Assembly: GCF_008831285.2 (NCBI RefSeq)
Contig: NC_045144.1
Span: 4,084,268-4,148,267 of the forward strand
Direction of reading: 5' to 3'
DNA length: 64,000 nucleotides
Source of the DNA: Nymphaea colorata
Taxonomy: Eukaryota > Streptophyta > Magnoliopsida > Nymphaeales > Nymphaeaceae
Positions 1-12,242 of this stretch are shown in pieces. Each line of letters starts with the position of its first letter. The first letter of the stretch is position 1. The notes below the pieces were generated by a model. The model did not search any database. It saw only the letters and a list, made by a program, of their open reading frames with translations, and was not told the DNA's origin. The position numbers and the translations under genes were made by a program.

Positions 1-83
1 TTTAGCTTTTCATTTTTCAGCTACTGGATCATCAGCAACTCATTTTCCTACTTCATACTTACACGAAGACAAGCTTCTCTGTG

Positions 84-3000
84 TCAAAACATCGGTGAGC
101 ATATACGAGCACGGCCAGGATTAAGTAGTGAATCCGACATTGTCCACCCCTACAAAGAAGCAAAAGAAAAGGAAACAGAAGCCAATCATTATCCACAACA
201 TAATCAAGGAAATAACAAAGGACCAACAATAGATTCCAAGCAAGACTTACCTGCTCTGCAGCTTTCTTTTTAAACATCCCATATGAGGTAGAAACAATTC
301 TGCAAGATTCTGCAACATAAGCCCCAAAATCACCAATTGTAGGCATGGGACTCCTCAGTAAGGCATCATCTCTTTCTGACCGATCAATGTCAAGCTTCTT
401 TGAAAACCCTTTCCTTGTTGATGCTCGGATGAAATGTAAAAGAACATAGGCCTGCATCACAAGCATTCAGTCACCAGAGATTACAAAATATTTCAAAACT
501 AGAACAAGTTGCATATTGGACTTACGTGGAAAGCAGCCTTCAGAATATCATCTGGCTTCGCCTGATCCTTGAGCAATGCATAAACATAGCCTTTTAGGGG
601 ATTGTAGGTAACAATGTACCGTTCTTTCTGCAATGAGATAGAATCATCAGTGTAAAATGAAGATCATAAGATAGCATTCGTTCTCAGTTCAAATGTATAT
701 ACAGGAGATCAGAAATTACTTCGAAAAGAGGTTCAATTGCAAGAAAGGAAGCTGGCTCTTGAAATGCATCCTTGAATCTTGACCCTACCAGTCAACAAAC
801 GGAAGTAGATAAAATAAGAGAGAAGCAGAAAAGCAACAAAGGTTGACAGTAAACCAAGACAAATATCGTACCTAGAACAATTGGTCTATCTTTATGCCAA
901 GGAGGAGTGAAGATCTTTTCCATCAAATTCCCCTCCTTTAGTGAAGGAACTTGGCCTGCAAGTTAGAGACCAAATATAAAATTACCAAGCCATGAATCCA
1001 AGCAAACTACAGGGCCATTAAATTATTAAACAATATCAAATGGAAGTAGAGTATATGGTAGGTCAAGACATAGAAGGCCTTCTCAAAATGAATTGTTACA
1101 GTAAAGCCATTTAAGCCATCATTTTGTTGTACACCTCAACTAAGCATAACATATATTCACATCCTGAATACATGTAAATTCCAAGACTTGTGAAGAAAAA
1201 TAAAATGCATGCTATTTTGTTAACATGTAAAAATTGATTTGTGGAAATGGAAACGTTGAGGTCAAATGTATAGATATATGCATATATATATATATACTTG
1301 ACCTCCCTAGTTCAGATTTCTAGCTCCGGCTGTGTATACCATATATGTACGTGTCTATAATATATATGTGTGTTGGTGCAGTGGTCTGAGCTTGCATAAC
1401 CTTGTCTTTATCATGGTATTACAAAACCCTCATGTCATATAAAGTGTGCTTATATTGTGTTGCATCCTATGTCTCTATCATGTTATCAAGGTCACACTTG
1501 AATGGACTTGTGGGCATCTGTCCAGGTCATGATATTAAATTCTAATTTTCATGATCGGTGTCCTTTCCATACCTGTTTTTAAGAAGGATTCAACAGCCAC
1601 AGTGAACCTTGCTTTGTTTAAAGTATGCAACACAACAGACTTTACCTGAAGGTGAATTGAAGCATAAAAAAAATTAGCCCAAAATCAAACATTAGAAAGA
1701 GGAACTAAGAACCTATTAGACCAAAAAAGATAGTTAACCTCTTTATAAGCACTGAGAACATATCCACATGACAGGAGTGAGAAGGTTGCCACCAATGAAG
1801 GATTATGCTTAGACATCATAATACTTAGTCCTGTCCCCAACTTCACACAACAAAAAATGTAAAATCAGCATTAGTAGACATCATGGAGCAGAAAAAATAT
1901 TTTCCAGAAACAAAAGAGAAAGCACTCAGGAAATTAAAACGAAAAAATAAAAAAGCATCTGATGGTTGTGAATTAAGCACACAGATATTCAAGAGTAATT
2001 TCGACCCAAGTGCAGACACTTTTTCCTCATACAAAGTCATACAATCTCATCTGAGAAAAGAAAAACAATATCCCCAATTTGTATGGTATAGTTACTAATT
2101 AGAGCTAAATGTCTGTGTCAGCAATATCCCCAATTTGTATGGTCTATAGTTACTAGTTAGAGCTAAATGTCTGTATCAGCATATATTAGTATACCATTTA
2201 TGCCACATGAGGAAAAAGCTATTTCAACAAGTGAAGATATAGGCAGCATATCCATGCACAAACCAACTGACAACTTTATCAGATCTCATAACAAAGCATG
2301 GTGCCCGAATAACTTGTGCAAAACCTCTGCATCCAACTATGCATTACCACCAAATTTCAACATAGTGATAACATCTTATTATAGCGTGTGAAGATCTTAA
2401 GCAGCTATTCTGGGTTCAACCGATTTCATCTTCTAGTTTGCTTCAGAGTAGATTGTTACCTCAAGAAATGCATGTCTGCTGTTCATTTTTTCTTCTTTTC
2501 AAGACCAATTTAAGCATAAATATGGAATGATCTGAGAAAACTAAAAGATGAAAGAATTGGCTTTGGTTTCATCGGAAGTGGACAAAACTTGGCTAGTTTC
2601 TCTACAGGCCAAAGTCTAGAATTCAGAAGAATCAACCTAGAAATTGTTCAATTTTAATGGCAGAATGAAGTTCTTCAAAAAGCAGAAAGTGCTTCTGTTT
2701 GTTTAACAAACCATGTACATGCTGAATCTTACAAAATATATTGGCAGTCTGTAAACAATGTGCACAATCATAAAATTTCATGCATTTACAAAAACTAACT
2801 AATCAGCTAAGTCACACGGATATGCCAACTATGGTGGCGCACCTGCACCGGTGCGGGTGTGGCCCGACACGGCACCCGAATCAAGTGCTGCTGACTGCAC
2901 CCGTTCTTCTTTTCTCTTTTTTTTTTTCATTTTTTTTCCTTCTCCTATTTTTCCCTCTTCTTTTTTTCCCTCTTCTCTCTCTCTCCCCTTATGTTATTTA

Positions 3001-3090
3001 ATAAAACTTTGAATTTTGTACGAGATTAAGGTAACCTTGATAAAAAAAAGTTAAAAAATATAGACAAGTAAAATTACTCATATAACAAAT

Positions 3091-3145
<55 letters not shown>

Positions 3146-6100
3146 TCTCGCCACACCCACACCCAATTTTTTTTGGAACTTGATGCATCCCTCACCACCT
3201 GCTACACCCGCACCCCGCACCCATGTGACATAGCTAATCAGTAAATAATTCACTATGCAAGACAGTAGTCCGGGTAGCACTGTCCAGATATATGGACAGG
3301 TAAGAACACTTACCCATAGAGCACACTTGTATATCAAACAAGTAAAATGCACATTAATTAGTAAGAGAAGCCCACAATCTGAAGAAATAATAGAAAATGC
3401 AAATTAACTTACTTCCTTCAATGCAACCTCTCCTCCCCCTGCCCTCTCTCTCTTTCACTCACAAACACACACTCTTTTCTCTCTCAACGAAAAAAATTCA
3501 TTATCAATGTGGTTCAACTTTCAAATAGTTGCAGTGCATGTTACAATGTTCCATACAGCAAGAGAATAACTGAATAAGACTGTAGCATACCAGATCTGCA
3601 ATATTTCCAACGCACTCCCCTTTAGCAGTGACATCACCAATATTTTCTCCTTTTGCAAAAGCTTTGTATATGGGGGCCCTTGTTGATGTCGATGTAACAG
3701 CAGCAACATTCTGCAAGAAACATTTATTAGGCAATACACGAACCCCAACAAACTGAATCCAACTAAAACTGAAAAAAGCTGTCAACCTTAGCAATGTTAG
3801 CTGCACAAGCAAATGGCAGAAAGAGATGAGGTACTGCAGTAGTTGCCAGCTCTATACCAGCACCCAGCTCCATCAAGAGGTCGCCCGCAAACCGAAGCTG
3901 CCACAGACATCTGACACCTCAAAATGCATATTTCAGAAATATCAAAAGCAACTCAAAAAGGAGAGTTTACATCCTTGCTTACTTGCTTAAGATCATAATC
4001 AAATTTCTTTCCTTGGCGTGAAAAGAGCATCTTTCCTAAACGGCCTGCACCATCCTGTGGAACATCAAAAGTTCTTACAAAAAGGGTATACAGAAGACGG
4101 AAGCTAGCAATTCCATAGAAGAACCTCCAACAAAAAAAAAAGGAAGCACTTCATATTACGAAAGTGGCAAAAGGAAAAAATGCACAGGAAGAAAACAGTT
4201 TTTAATGCATTAGTGTTGGTTTATTTCTTAAGCTGGTAGAAGACGTGGTACCAATATGATTGTTAGGAAGAAAGGGGAAGTGGGGGTAGAAAGGGTTTTC
4301 TGTGAAAGATTTTACCTTGAGAACCCAGTTGACAGCCACAGCTGCAGATGCAGCGCCATTTCCAGACATCCCAACAGAATGCAACAATGATCGTGTCGTG
4401 AAAACACCCATAGCTCCACCAAAAAAGTGCTGCAGAAAGTATATCTCATTAGTACGAAAGTGATAAGCAGAAAACGAGATGAACAAAAGCATATTCTATG
4501 TATGTGTGCAATTGTTGCCTAACCTGCCATAGGCGCAGAATTTCTAAGTGAAAAACAATCACTTGAAGCAATTTATGATAAAAAAGATTGAAGAAATTTA
4601 ATAATGAAATGCAAAATTCAGGTTGCTGGAAAAGCTTGTGATGCTTATAACAAAGTTCAGATGATTATCATCGTATTGGCACATACATAAAAAGGAACAA
4701 TTATCATACTTGGGGCTTCTGCTTTAGGCAACAACATACCTTCAAAGCTCTCCATTTCATGTAAGGTACATAAGAAGGGGAGACACTATCTGGAAATCCT
4801 TCAGGCACGACATAAGACCTGATAAAAGAAATTAGCTCCTGCAACAAAGAACTTTGAATCAGATAATTCTCATGCAAAACGCAACAACAAGAAGAACGCA
4901 TTTCCACTGAATGAGAAATCGTGTGATTTTTTATGCACCAGTATTAGTTAGAAAGACATTTTTCCTTGTTTTCCTTGCTGGAAGCTTCTATGCGTTGGAA
5001 GGACCAACTTTTGCCGGAAGCTTTTGTCAATTCAGATTTGCATTCACTTTATATGCATGTCTATCTTAGGTTTTTTCTTTTACATAATCAATCCATAGGA
5101 AGCACCATGTTAACGAGAAAGAGTTGAACCATCTCTGACAGAACAATTATGACAAATATAGCTCATGATGACGTAGTCATGTTGAGGTTCATAGGAAATT
5201 AGCTATTTGCCCATTTCGTTAAAGAATGGACTTTGCGGCAAAACAATCCACCATATAAAGCATAGTGACTCTCAGAGCGTCCATCATATAATGCAACATC
5301 TGACTTCAAAAGGAAGGTTTACGTGTTGCAAATGAATCTCACAGCACAAGAAATCGATCAATATCTCCTTCTTTTTTAAAAAAACACAAGAGTAGAGCAA
5401 AATGGCAATTAATTGGAACCCAGCAAATTTCAAGCAATCTGACTCACTATGTTCAGACCTTACTTCTGTCATATTATGGCAGATTCCCTTAAAAACATGC
5501 AATATGAACGTTGTTCGGAAGCCCACGGATCCGGTCAAACGTCACATGGAAATCTTCAAACTTTAGTTCCAAAGTCGGAATTAAAACTGAGACATGTTTC
5601 AGAGGCTCAAATGAACAGAGTAAACCAACTCTCCTAGAGCGTTGAAGGATGAGTGAAGTTCAAACAAAATTAAACAGCATTAATATGGATTTTCAAATTT
5701 TGAAGCAGAAATGCACATGGAACATAAAAACTTGTAGCAACTACAGACAACCATAACTTCAAAATTAAGTTTTAAAAAAAATGGAAGAAAAGGTATGATG
5801 ACGACGATGCTGCCTTTCATTTCAATAGGAGAAATGATTCAACAACCCAAAAGCGAAAAAAAAAAAAACTTTTTTTAAAATATGAAAAAGGAAAGAAAAG
5901 AAGGAAGGTTGGGAAACAATCAGGAGAAAATAAGGGAAGAGCTCACATCGAACGGGTTCTTGGGGGTCTGGAGAGCGACGGCATGCATCGAACGGCTGAA
6001 GCTCCCGGATGGATCCGCCTCGACTACGTAATTCCATCTGCGACCGTCCAATTCCTCGGAGCAGATCACTCTGGCCTCCGGCCTCGACTCGCTGACAAGG

Positions 6101-6276
6101 CCGATCCGCATCTCCGGGCGGAGCAGCGCGGTCTCAGGGGCGGCGAGGTTCGTGTTGGCAGAGGCAAGGTTCGCACTGAGCCTCATCGTCTCGCGCACGA
6201 GCATCCTCGCGTCCTGGCTGGTCGCAAGCGACTGAGCGCTCGCCCTCGCCCTCGTCGGAGTCTGGATTGGCGCCAT
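84..6276 (-). CDS. RUS6: Root UVB sensitive 6 (RUS6)-like protein, DUF647 family, 13 exons
   Basis: Exons on the minus strand, in coding order: 6276-5947, 4838-4740, 4429-4316, 4054-3983, 3897-3787, 3710-3591, 1840-1739, 1645-1573, 955-872, 784-720, 627-526, 451-251, 149-84. They join in frame to 512 codons plus TGA, close to the length I recall for Arabidopsis RUS6. The DUF647 core starts at FIRSYVVPEGFPDSV in exon 2 and continues through HFFGGAMGVFTT (exon 3), ELGAGIELAT (exon 5), AVTSTSTRAPIYKAFAKGEN (exon 6), DLLGTGLSIM (exons 6-7) and VAVESFLKTG (exons 8-9). The C-terminus is the RUS6-type LLNPGRAR. All introns are GT-AG. The start is the ATG at 6276; the upstream in-frame TTG at 6294 is not a credible start. 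RUS1 and RUS2 act in root UV-B signalling and auxin transport, while the biochemical role of RUS6 is poorly known. Intron 6 (1841-3590) carries a hAT-type MITE. Confidence 0.93.
2066..2179. repeat. Two-copy tandem duplication, 56-bp period, in RUS6 flanking intron
   Basis: The block starting CAATATCCCCAATTTG at 2066 recurs at 2122, with a two-base insertion and two or three substitutions. It lies within RUS6 intron 6 and probably arose by replication slippage or unequal exchange. Confidence 0.85.
2807..3233. mobile_element. hAT-type MITE in RUS6 intron 6, family member 1
   Basis: This 427-bp element is flanked by the perfect 8-bp duplication CTAATCAG (2799-2806 and 3234-3241). The ends are imperfect inverted repeats: CTAAGTCACACGG on the left and, reverse-complemented, CTATGTCACATGGG on the right. 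The subterminal DNA is rich in GCACCGGTGCGGGTG-like words, the middle holds poly-T/CT and an (AT)n tract, and no coding potential is seen. The 8-bp duplication points to mobilisation by a hAT transposase. A second member with related ends sits in a CLPX intron at 31293-31876. Confidence 0.8.
3094..3143. repeat. (AT)n microsatellite
   Basis: About 50 bases of uninterrupted AT dinucleotide lie inside the RUS6-intron MITE. The tract is probably length-polymorphic. Confidence 0.95.
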
Positions 6277-6524
6277 GTCAGCCTCCAACAGCAACCTCAG
6301 CTGAGACGCTTCCTCTCCAAGAGCCTCTCTGCTTCCTCGTAGGGCTGGAGGGGTTTGGAGTACGCTCTTCGTCTTCTTTTACGGAAGAAGCAGAAGAAGG
6401 AGGAGAGAAAGAGGGTGCAGCCTCGGTTTCGTCGTTGCCTTGTGGGGCTTCACCCGCCAACAGTTGTCCACCCGTGGGCCGTGGCGGAGCTCACAAAGAG
6501 AGAGGGAGAGAGAGAAACGGCCAA

Positions 6525-6531
6525 ATTTATA
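6525..6531 (-). promoter_or_regulatory. Possible TATA box of the RUS6-like gene
   Basis: The minus strand reads TATAAAT here, 249 bases upstream of the RUS6 ATG, in an otherwise purine-rich GA-repeat stretch (6490-6520). Position and sequence suit a plant TATA box with a 5' leader of about 220 bases. This is inferred from sequence alone. Confidence 0.35.
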
Positions 6532-6709
6532 GTAGGGAATCTCCTTCACTGCTTCGGCCCCAAAGACAGCGAGAAGAGAGGACAGGACGCCAAGGGAAAG
6601 TTTCGGACCAAAGGTCCAAAATGCAAACGCACAAGTTCACCCAACGAAAAGTTTATACAATTTCATATAGCTTTTAGACTTGAACTATATTTGTGGCACA
6701 TTTGATTCT

Positions 6710-6889
6710 TATTTCTAGAACAAGAAAACTTACTTTCCTAACTATATTACTCTATATTTCTAGAACAAGAAAACTTACTTTCCTAACTATATTACTCTAT
6801 ATTTCTAGAACAAGAAAACTTACTTTCCTAACTATATTACTCTATATTTCTAGAACAAGAAAACTTACTTTCCTAACTATATTACTCTA
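6710..6889. repeat. Minisatellite: four identical 45-bp units
   Basis: The unit starting TATTTCTAGAACAAGAAAAC occurs four times head to tail with no visible mismatch between units. It lies about 430 bases upstream of the RUS6 start codon. 45 is a multiple of three, so one frame stays open across the array, but nothing else suggests coding. Confidence 0.95.
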
Positions 6890-8426
6890 GCGTTGGTGGT
6901 TCCGATGGCATGAACACTCTTCCATTTCATCATTAATATGGGACAAGAAAACAATGCATAAGCTGAAGTAAGTAGATAGCCGACTACAAACCAAGCACCA
7001 ACACAGCTTTAGATCCTAAGAGTAGAGGAATGAAAGCTTTAGTGGGAAGAAAACAGTTCTGAAAATCGTATTCTAATTGTTTACGTCTCTATTTAAAAAA
7101 AATTTTTTTGAACGGTGACTACACATATCGCTGACCCTTTTAAGGAGAAAAAAAATTCCACATTCTTTTAAGAGCATCAAGTGTTCGTCAACACGCGGAT
7201 CGTATTGCTCATACATTACAAACAATCTTCACCGAAGTGCACAACCTCATTAACCATGAGGCAATCAATCGTCCAGGTAAGATGCTGCCGACGCCTTTTC
7301 CTTTGGCGACAATGTAGACCAACCAATTTCCTTGGGAGGACGACACTTGGAGGTCCCTTTTCTCTGGATTTGGTGCCGAAGGTCCCTTTAATCTTATTGG
7401 AGGAGACTGGATTTTGTATTTAACCTCTACGCCCATAGCTTTTCCTCCGTGGCATGAAGAACTTCACATTGGGTGAGCCCCAAGAATACTTTGTCTGTAT
7501 ATATAATTGCCCTTAAAAGATTTAAAAATATTTGAATTGATACTCGCTCCGGCAAAATTTCTAGCTCTCCAAATTGCATACATGCATGTTCTTTGGAAAA
7601 AGAGAGAGACAGACATTACATCAACGCCAACTCAGCCTCCCCTGTCACAACTCACAAGAGGGAGGCCATGAGCCACTACCAACACGTTGGCGCTGATGCA
7701 AACACCGTCTCCTATCTCTTCACATTATCACACAAATTCATAATCATGTCTACATATTTTTTTGCATATTACATGTCTATACCTATATATATATATATTT
7801 CTATCATGACAGATGTCATATGTTGCCGAACAACAAAAAGGCAGTCACTAAATTGGTACTGGCAACGGCTTAAGTAAGTTGAAGATTTACTATGGTTTTA
7901 ATTAATAGTGATTTATGACTTTTTTTTTAGTGACGAATTTTTAAATTTAAATCATATGACAACTATGTGAGAAAAGTAGGGCACGTGACAACTTGGAAAA
8001 AGAAAAATAAAATAAGTTAGATGGGAAGTTAACGCAGGAGAAGAAATGGGGAGCCCACCAATACCATGTGATGTAGGGCATGCTGATTAAAAGAAGGAAC
8101 TGATGTACTTGCGATCGATCCATGTATTGCGAAAAGGGAAGAAGACAAACCTCAGTCTGTTGGTTGGCAAACATTTGTTTCTCTCTGCATTCAATGCAAA
8201 CAGAAAAGTAAAAGGAATCCTGGATTTTCTTATCAGAACTTGATAGAGATCATTCACACTCACACACACACACACACACACTTACGCGCCATGCACACTC
8301 ACATATTAGCTTCACCTGCGGTACATGTGTGTGGTATGACGAGTAAATGTTAAATCACTCAAATGTCTAAGAGACTAAGACCATGAGCACGTGAAATGAA
8401 TTCCTATTACTAGTTTTAAGAACTTT

Positions 8427-8466
<40 letters not shown>

Positions 8467-9480
8467 TCTGTTTTAAAGTTAATCTGTATTCAATTAGAAG
8501 CGGCATATATACAGGAAGCTTTCAATGCTTAACAAGCCCCTAAACAACTAACAGATTTCTCAATCCACATCAAGCTAGCTAGCTGGCTCTTTCTGACCTA
8601 CAAATATATGATGTCCCACATTTGCCTGGAAACACCTAACAACCAATAATTGTCATAATTTTACGTTTTATGTGTGTGTATGTGTGTGTGTATCGTACAA
8701 CCCTTTTAGTTTTATTCTAATTTTAATTATGGAAAGAAAAGGCTGAAGAGGAATATATATACTAGTGAGACTAATTTGTCTTTCCGCATAAGTATGAACT
8801 TTTTGGACGAGAGAGGTACTTTCAAAATTTAAACTTGTCTTCATAGACATCAAATTTGTGCAATCAAAGCAAGTGAGACATTTAATTGCATGAATCAGGA
8901 GAATTCATTTCTTCATCTCCAATTCATCATACAAAACAAAGCAAGCCACATTATTGTACTGTAGCTTGGGAGCACAAATTAACACATAAGAAAAAAATGA
9001 TTTTTGAATGAATAATCTATGAAGAACTGATGCAAAAATAAACATGATCTTCAAATTGGTTAGTGTATGTATATAATTTGGAAAGTTGGAGTAAGGGAAC
9101 AGAGAGGTTCAATTGATAATAACTAGATGAAAATTCTGTTGGTGTGGTGTTGCAATGTTGAATTATGGCAAGGTGATAGGGCAGGTAGTACATCTTTATA
9201 GTTGGTAAGCAAGGTTCTTATTGATATTAAGGCAGCCTCAAGATAAATACAGAAGCCTTCAAATTACAATATCAGTTGAAAATATTAATATAGGAAGTGG
9301 TAACAATCATAATTAATTTCTTTCCTTATGAAATAATGAAGCAACATTTTGGTAAGATTATTTCCAATGCAATCCTGCTAGGGGAAGGCCCCTGACCATA
9401 TTATTGAAGAGCTATGAACAAAAGATACAAAAGAGTGGAGGAATGTACACAGGAAAGAACACAAAAGCATCACTTATGCT
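6890..9480. other. Intergenic DNA without recognisable genes
   Basis: AT-rich sequence with scattered short open frames that show no family resemblance. It holds simple repeats: (CA)n near 8252-8281, (TA)n at about 8430-8464 and (TG)n near 8671-8692. I see no gene, no RNA gene and no bounded transposon here. Confidence 0.7.
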
Positions 9481-9989
9481 AAAGAGCTAAGCGACAAGTT
9501 CAAATTCCATCCACGAGAGGAGGGGTCCCAATGAAGGATAACATTGCATTGCAAGGAGTAAGACAAAATGATACCCAACTCTTTAGAGGGATTACGACAA
9601 CAAAACTTGAGATGCGAATTCAGCCTACATATGTTGTGGAAAAATGGTTGAAGTTGAGTTTAGCCATGAATCACCTGCCACATAGTTTTAATCCACTGCA
9701 TGTTGTTGAAAAGAACGTGCACACTTTGCCCCTCAATTTGCAGCATGGACAGTAGTTGTTCCAAACTAGTAGTTTCATGGAAAAGAGGATGGAAACTGAA
9801 CGTGAAAAGGAAACCTGGTAGTGCTTCCTTGTGTCGAATCTGCCTTTTGGAAGAGATCAAAGACTCAACTTTAACAGTCATTCAATTTTAATGTAACTAT
9901 TTGGATCAGAAGGTCATAATCTACTTTGAGGAGATTTAGACCAGGAAGTTTGTTTTCACCCAAAGAGAAATCGCCTTTCTTTTATCTTG

Positions 9990-11230
9990 TGGCCAATTAA
10001 AAGATTGGTAAATCAAGCAGCACTCCTTCCAAATTTTGTCAATATTCTATTGTGGGCAAACGGGCGATCTTCAAAAACTATTGAGTTTCTCCATGTCGAA
10101 ATTTTCCATATCGCCAGTGGAAAGGTTATTCACCAGTACCGGCTCAACCAGTTACCTTGTGAAAACGACCTCAATGCCCTACAGGGTTTGTGGAATTTGG
10201 TGAGCATGAGATGCCAAAGGTCAGTAATGACCGGACAACCAAAAAACATATGATTAATAGACTCCTCATCATATAGGCAAAGAGGGCTTCTATTCAACAG
10301 ATGAAACCCTCTATGTTGAAGGTTATCCATAGTGCTCAACTTTCCTTTGCTCGCTATGTAGGCGTACCACTAGGTCCTTGGGGGAACAACGGCATCCCAG
10401 ATAGTCTTTTTCCAATAGAAAGAGTTCCCTTTATTCCTGATATCCTCCCAAATATGCTGCCAAGATACATTATCCCAATCTAAGTCCTTCCTTTGCCATG
10501 AGTCTTGAGATTGGGAAAGGCGGATAGAGGTTAGATGGGGAAGAACATCCATAACCAAGCGGTTGGCATGAAAGTCATGTTGAATGGCAATCTTTAAATC
10601 TGCAATAGAAAATGGCCGCATAGCCTCTAAAATATAGAACTCAGAGGAAGGGACTTTGAACAACAAAATACCCTCCCCCTAGTCATCCAATCACACTCAG
10701 GCTGTAGAGCCATTCCCCACAGACCATCTGACCTCTTTTTTAATAGTGTCCCAACCCCATTTCATCCTTTTTTAGAGCCATGAGTCTTTGGCCTTACCCT
10801 TGGATGTCCAGAGACTGTGGTTCATGAGATATTTCTTCGAGACAAGGGATGCCCAAGAAGCTGTGGCATGACCAACCTAACCTACAGAGCAAGATTTCTT
10901 AAATATGCTCTGTTGAGGTCTGTAATACTTTTCAAGCTCATACCCCACTCCCCTTTTCGGTCTGCAAAGCTTATTCCACGTAACTAAGTGGTATTTGTGG
11001 CATCCTAGGTTAGAGCCCCATAAAAATTAGCTGCAAGAGACTCAAGTACTTGAATAATCTTTTTCGGAAGTTTGAATGGGAAATACCAGAAAAATATTAG
11101 AGGTATAAAGGAAGATTGAAATAAACATAGTTTGTCGCATTGGAGAGTAGCGAGGCCTTCCATGCCGCCAATTTCTTTTGAACTTTAAGGATGAGGGTTG
11201 GCAGAGATCAAGACTAGGTTTTCCCACTTT
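9990..11230 (-). pseudogene. Degraded LINE (non-LTR retrotransposon) fragment with zf-RVT region
   Basis: In minus-strand order, 11227-11042 reads like the region after the reverse-transcriptase core of plant LINEs, although frames shift. 10666-10370 reads like the stretch between RT and zinc-binding domain, including DSWQRKDLDW and FYWKKTIWDAVVPP. 10339-10130 is a zf-RVT-type motif: TMDNLQHRGFHLLNRSPLC followed by DEESINHMFFGCPV, giving the expected C...H...C spacing. Downstream (10130-9990) is a WRNSIVFED-like segment usual at the end of this domain. The reading frame is broken many times and neither a 5' part nor a poly-A tail is clear, so this is an old 5'-truncated copy. Confidence 0.75.
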
Positions 11231-11240
11231 GAAATCAGAG

Positions 11241-11696
11241 TGTTGGGGGTTGTACTACAGTCATGAGCATCAGATCACGATAATGTGAATGTTTGTCTTG
11301 TTATATGATATTGATTGTTGTATTCCCTTTAGTACCACTTTTTTGTGGAGTTAAAACCTTGGTGCATATGTCATGACTGCATAATGAAAGTACATGTTTG
11401 TTAGTTGTTATTTCCACCATTGTAATACTAAGATAGTAGTTTTTTTGTGTCGTCATTTATGTTTTCATTTTACAACCTATTTTTCATATCTATAAGCAAT
11501 GCATGTAATAAGCTGCCCATTAAAGTCATTTTACTCAAAGTGGGTTAGTGAGAATGGTACTGAACTGCCAATTAAAATCATTCTCCGAGTGGGTTAGTAA
11601 GAGCGATGTTTGTACTATAGAAGTCTTGCTCTAACCAGCTCCAGAAAAATGCTTTGCTTGCTCCTTTCATGCATGATTTTCTCAATTGTCCTAATT
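11241..11696. other. Short intergenic stretch between LINE and Ty3 element
   Basis: AT-rich sequence with no recognisable gene. A phrase resembling GTGGGTTAGTRAGARYG occurs twice (near 11540 and 11590), a weak local duplication. The last five bases, TAATT, are the target-site duplication of the Ty3 element. Confidence 0.6.
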
Positions 11697-12112
11697 TGTT
11701 CTCTTGTGTCGTGTTTGTATAGTCATCCTTTGCTTTAGTTGTATTTGCTTTACTTATGTTGAGTCTTGGTGTAAGCTCGAACGTTCACCAGTGTCGGAGC
11801 ACCCTCCCAAAACCGGCCCCAAGTGTAAGATTGAGATTCCTTGTTTTGGATGGTCGGCATGGGAATTCTGTAAGCGGGTTCGACCATCCTTTGTAAGTAA
11901 AATGTAAAGCTTACTTGCTTTCTCTCGTGATGTACTCAATTGTTTAAGTGAATATATTGTGAGTTTTCTTTTCACACTCTTTGTGTATTTTGTGCCTTAA
12001 GTTTTCGAAAAAGCATTCAAGTGATTTGTGCCCACTTTAACATGGTGAAGGCTTGCGGCTTACTGGCGAGAGTTTGTCGCGCCGCACAGTCCAAAAGAGT
12101 TGGCCCGTGACA
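11697..12112 (+). repeat. 5' LTR of the Ty3 element
   Basis: Starts TGTTCTCTTGTG and ends GGCCCGTGACA. It aligns end to end with 16291-16706 at the same length of 416 bp. Confidence 0.93.
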
Positions 12113-12126
12113 ACTGGTATCAGAGC
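12113..12126 (+). promoter_or_regulatory. Primer-binding site (initiator Met tRNA type)
   Basis: Immediately after the 5' LTR the sequence reads ACTGGTATCAGAGC. TGGTATCAGAGC is the usual plant retrotransposon match to the 3' end of initiator methionine tRNA, which primes minus-strand DNA synthesis. Confidence 0.9.
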
Positions 12127-12242
12127 CTAGATTCTGTTCAATCTGAGGAAGTGATTCGAGAGTCAGAGTAGAGTTTCACACCGGCTTGCTACTGTTGAGG
12201 AAGACGAGCCCGGCTCATGACTAGGAAAACCTGGAGGAGACG

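Noticed and set aside
6294-6294. Upstream start for RUS6 giving six extra residues
   Set aside because: The codon is TTG. The first in-frame ATG is at 6276.
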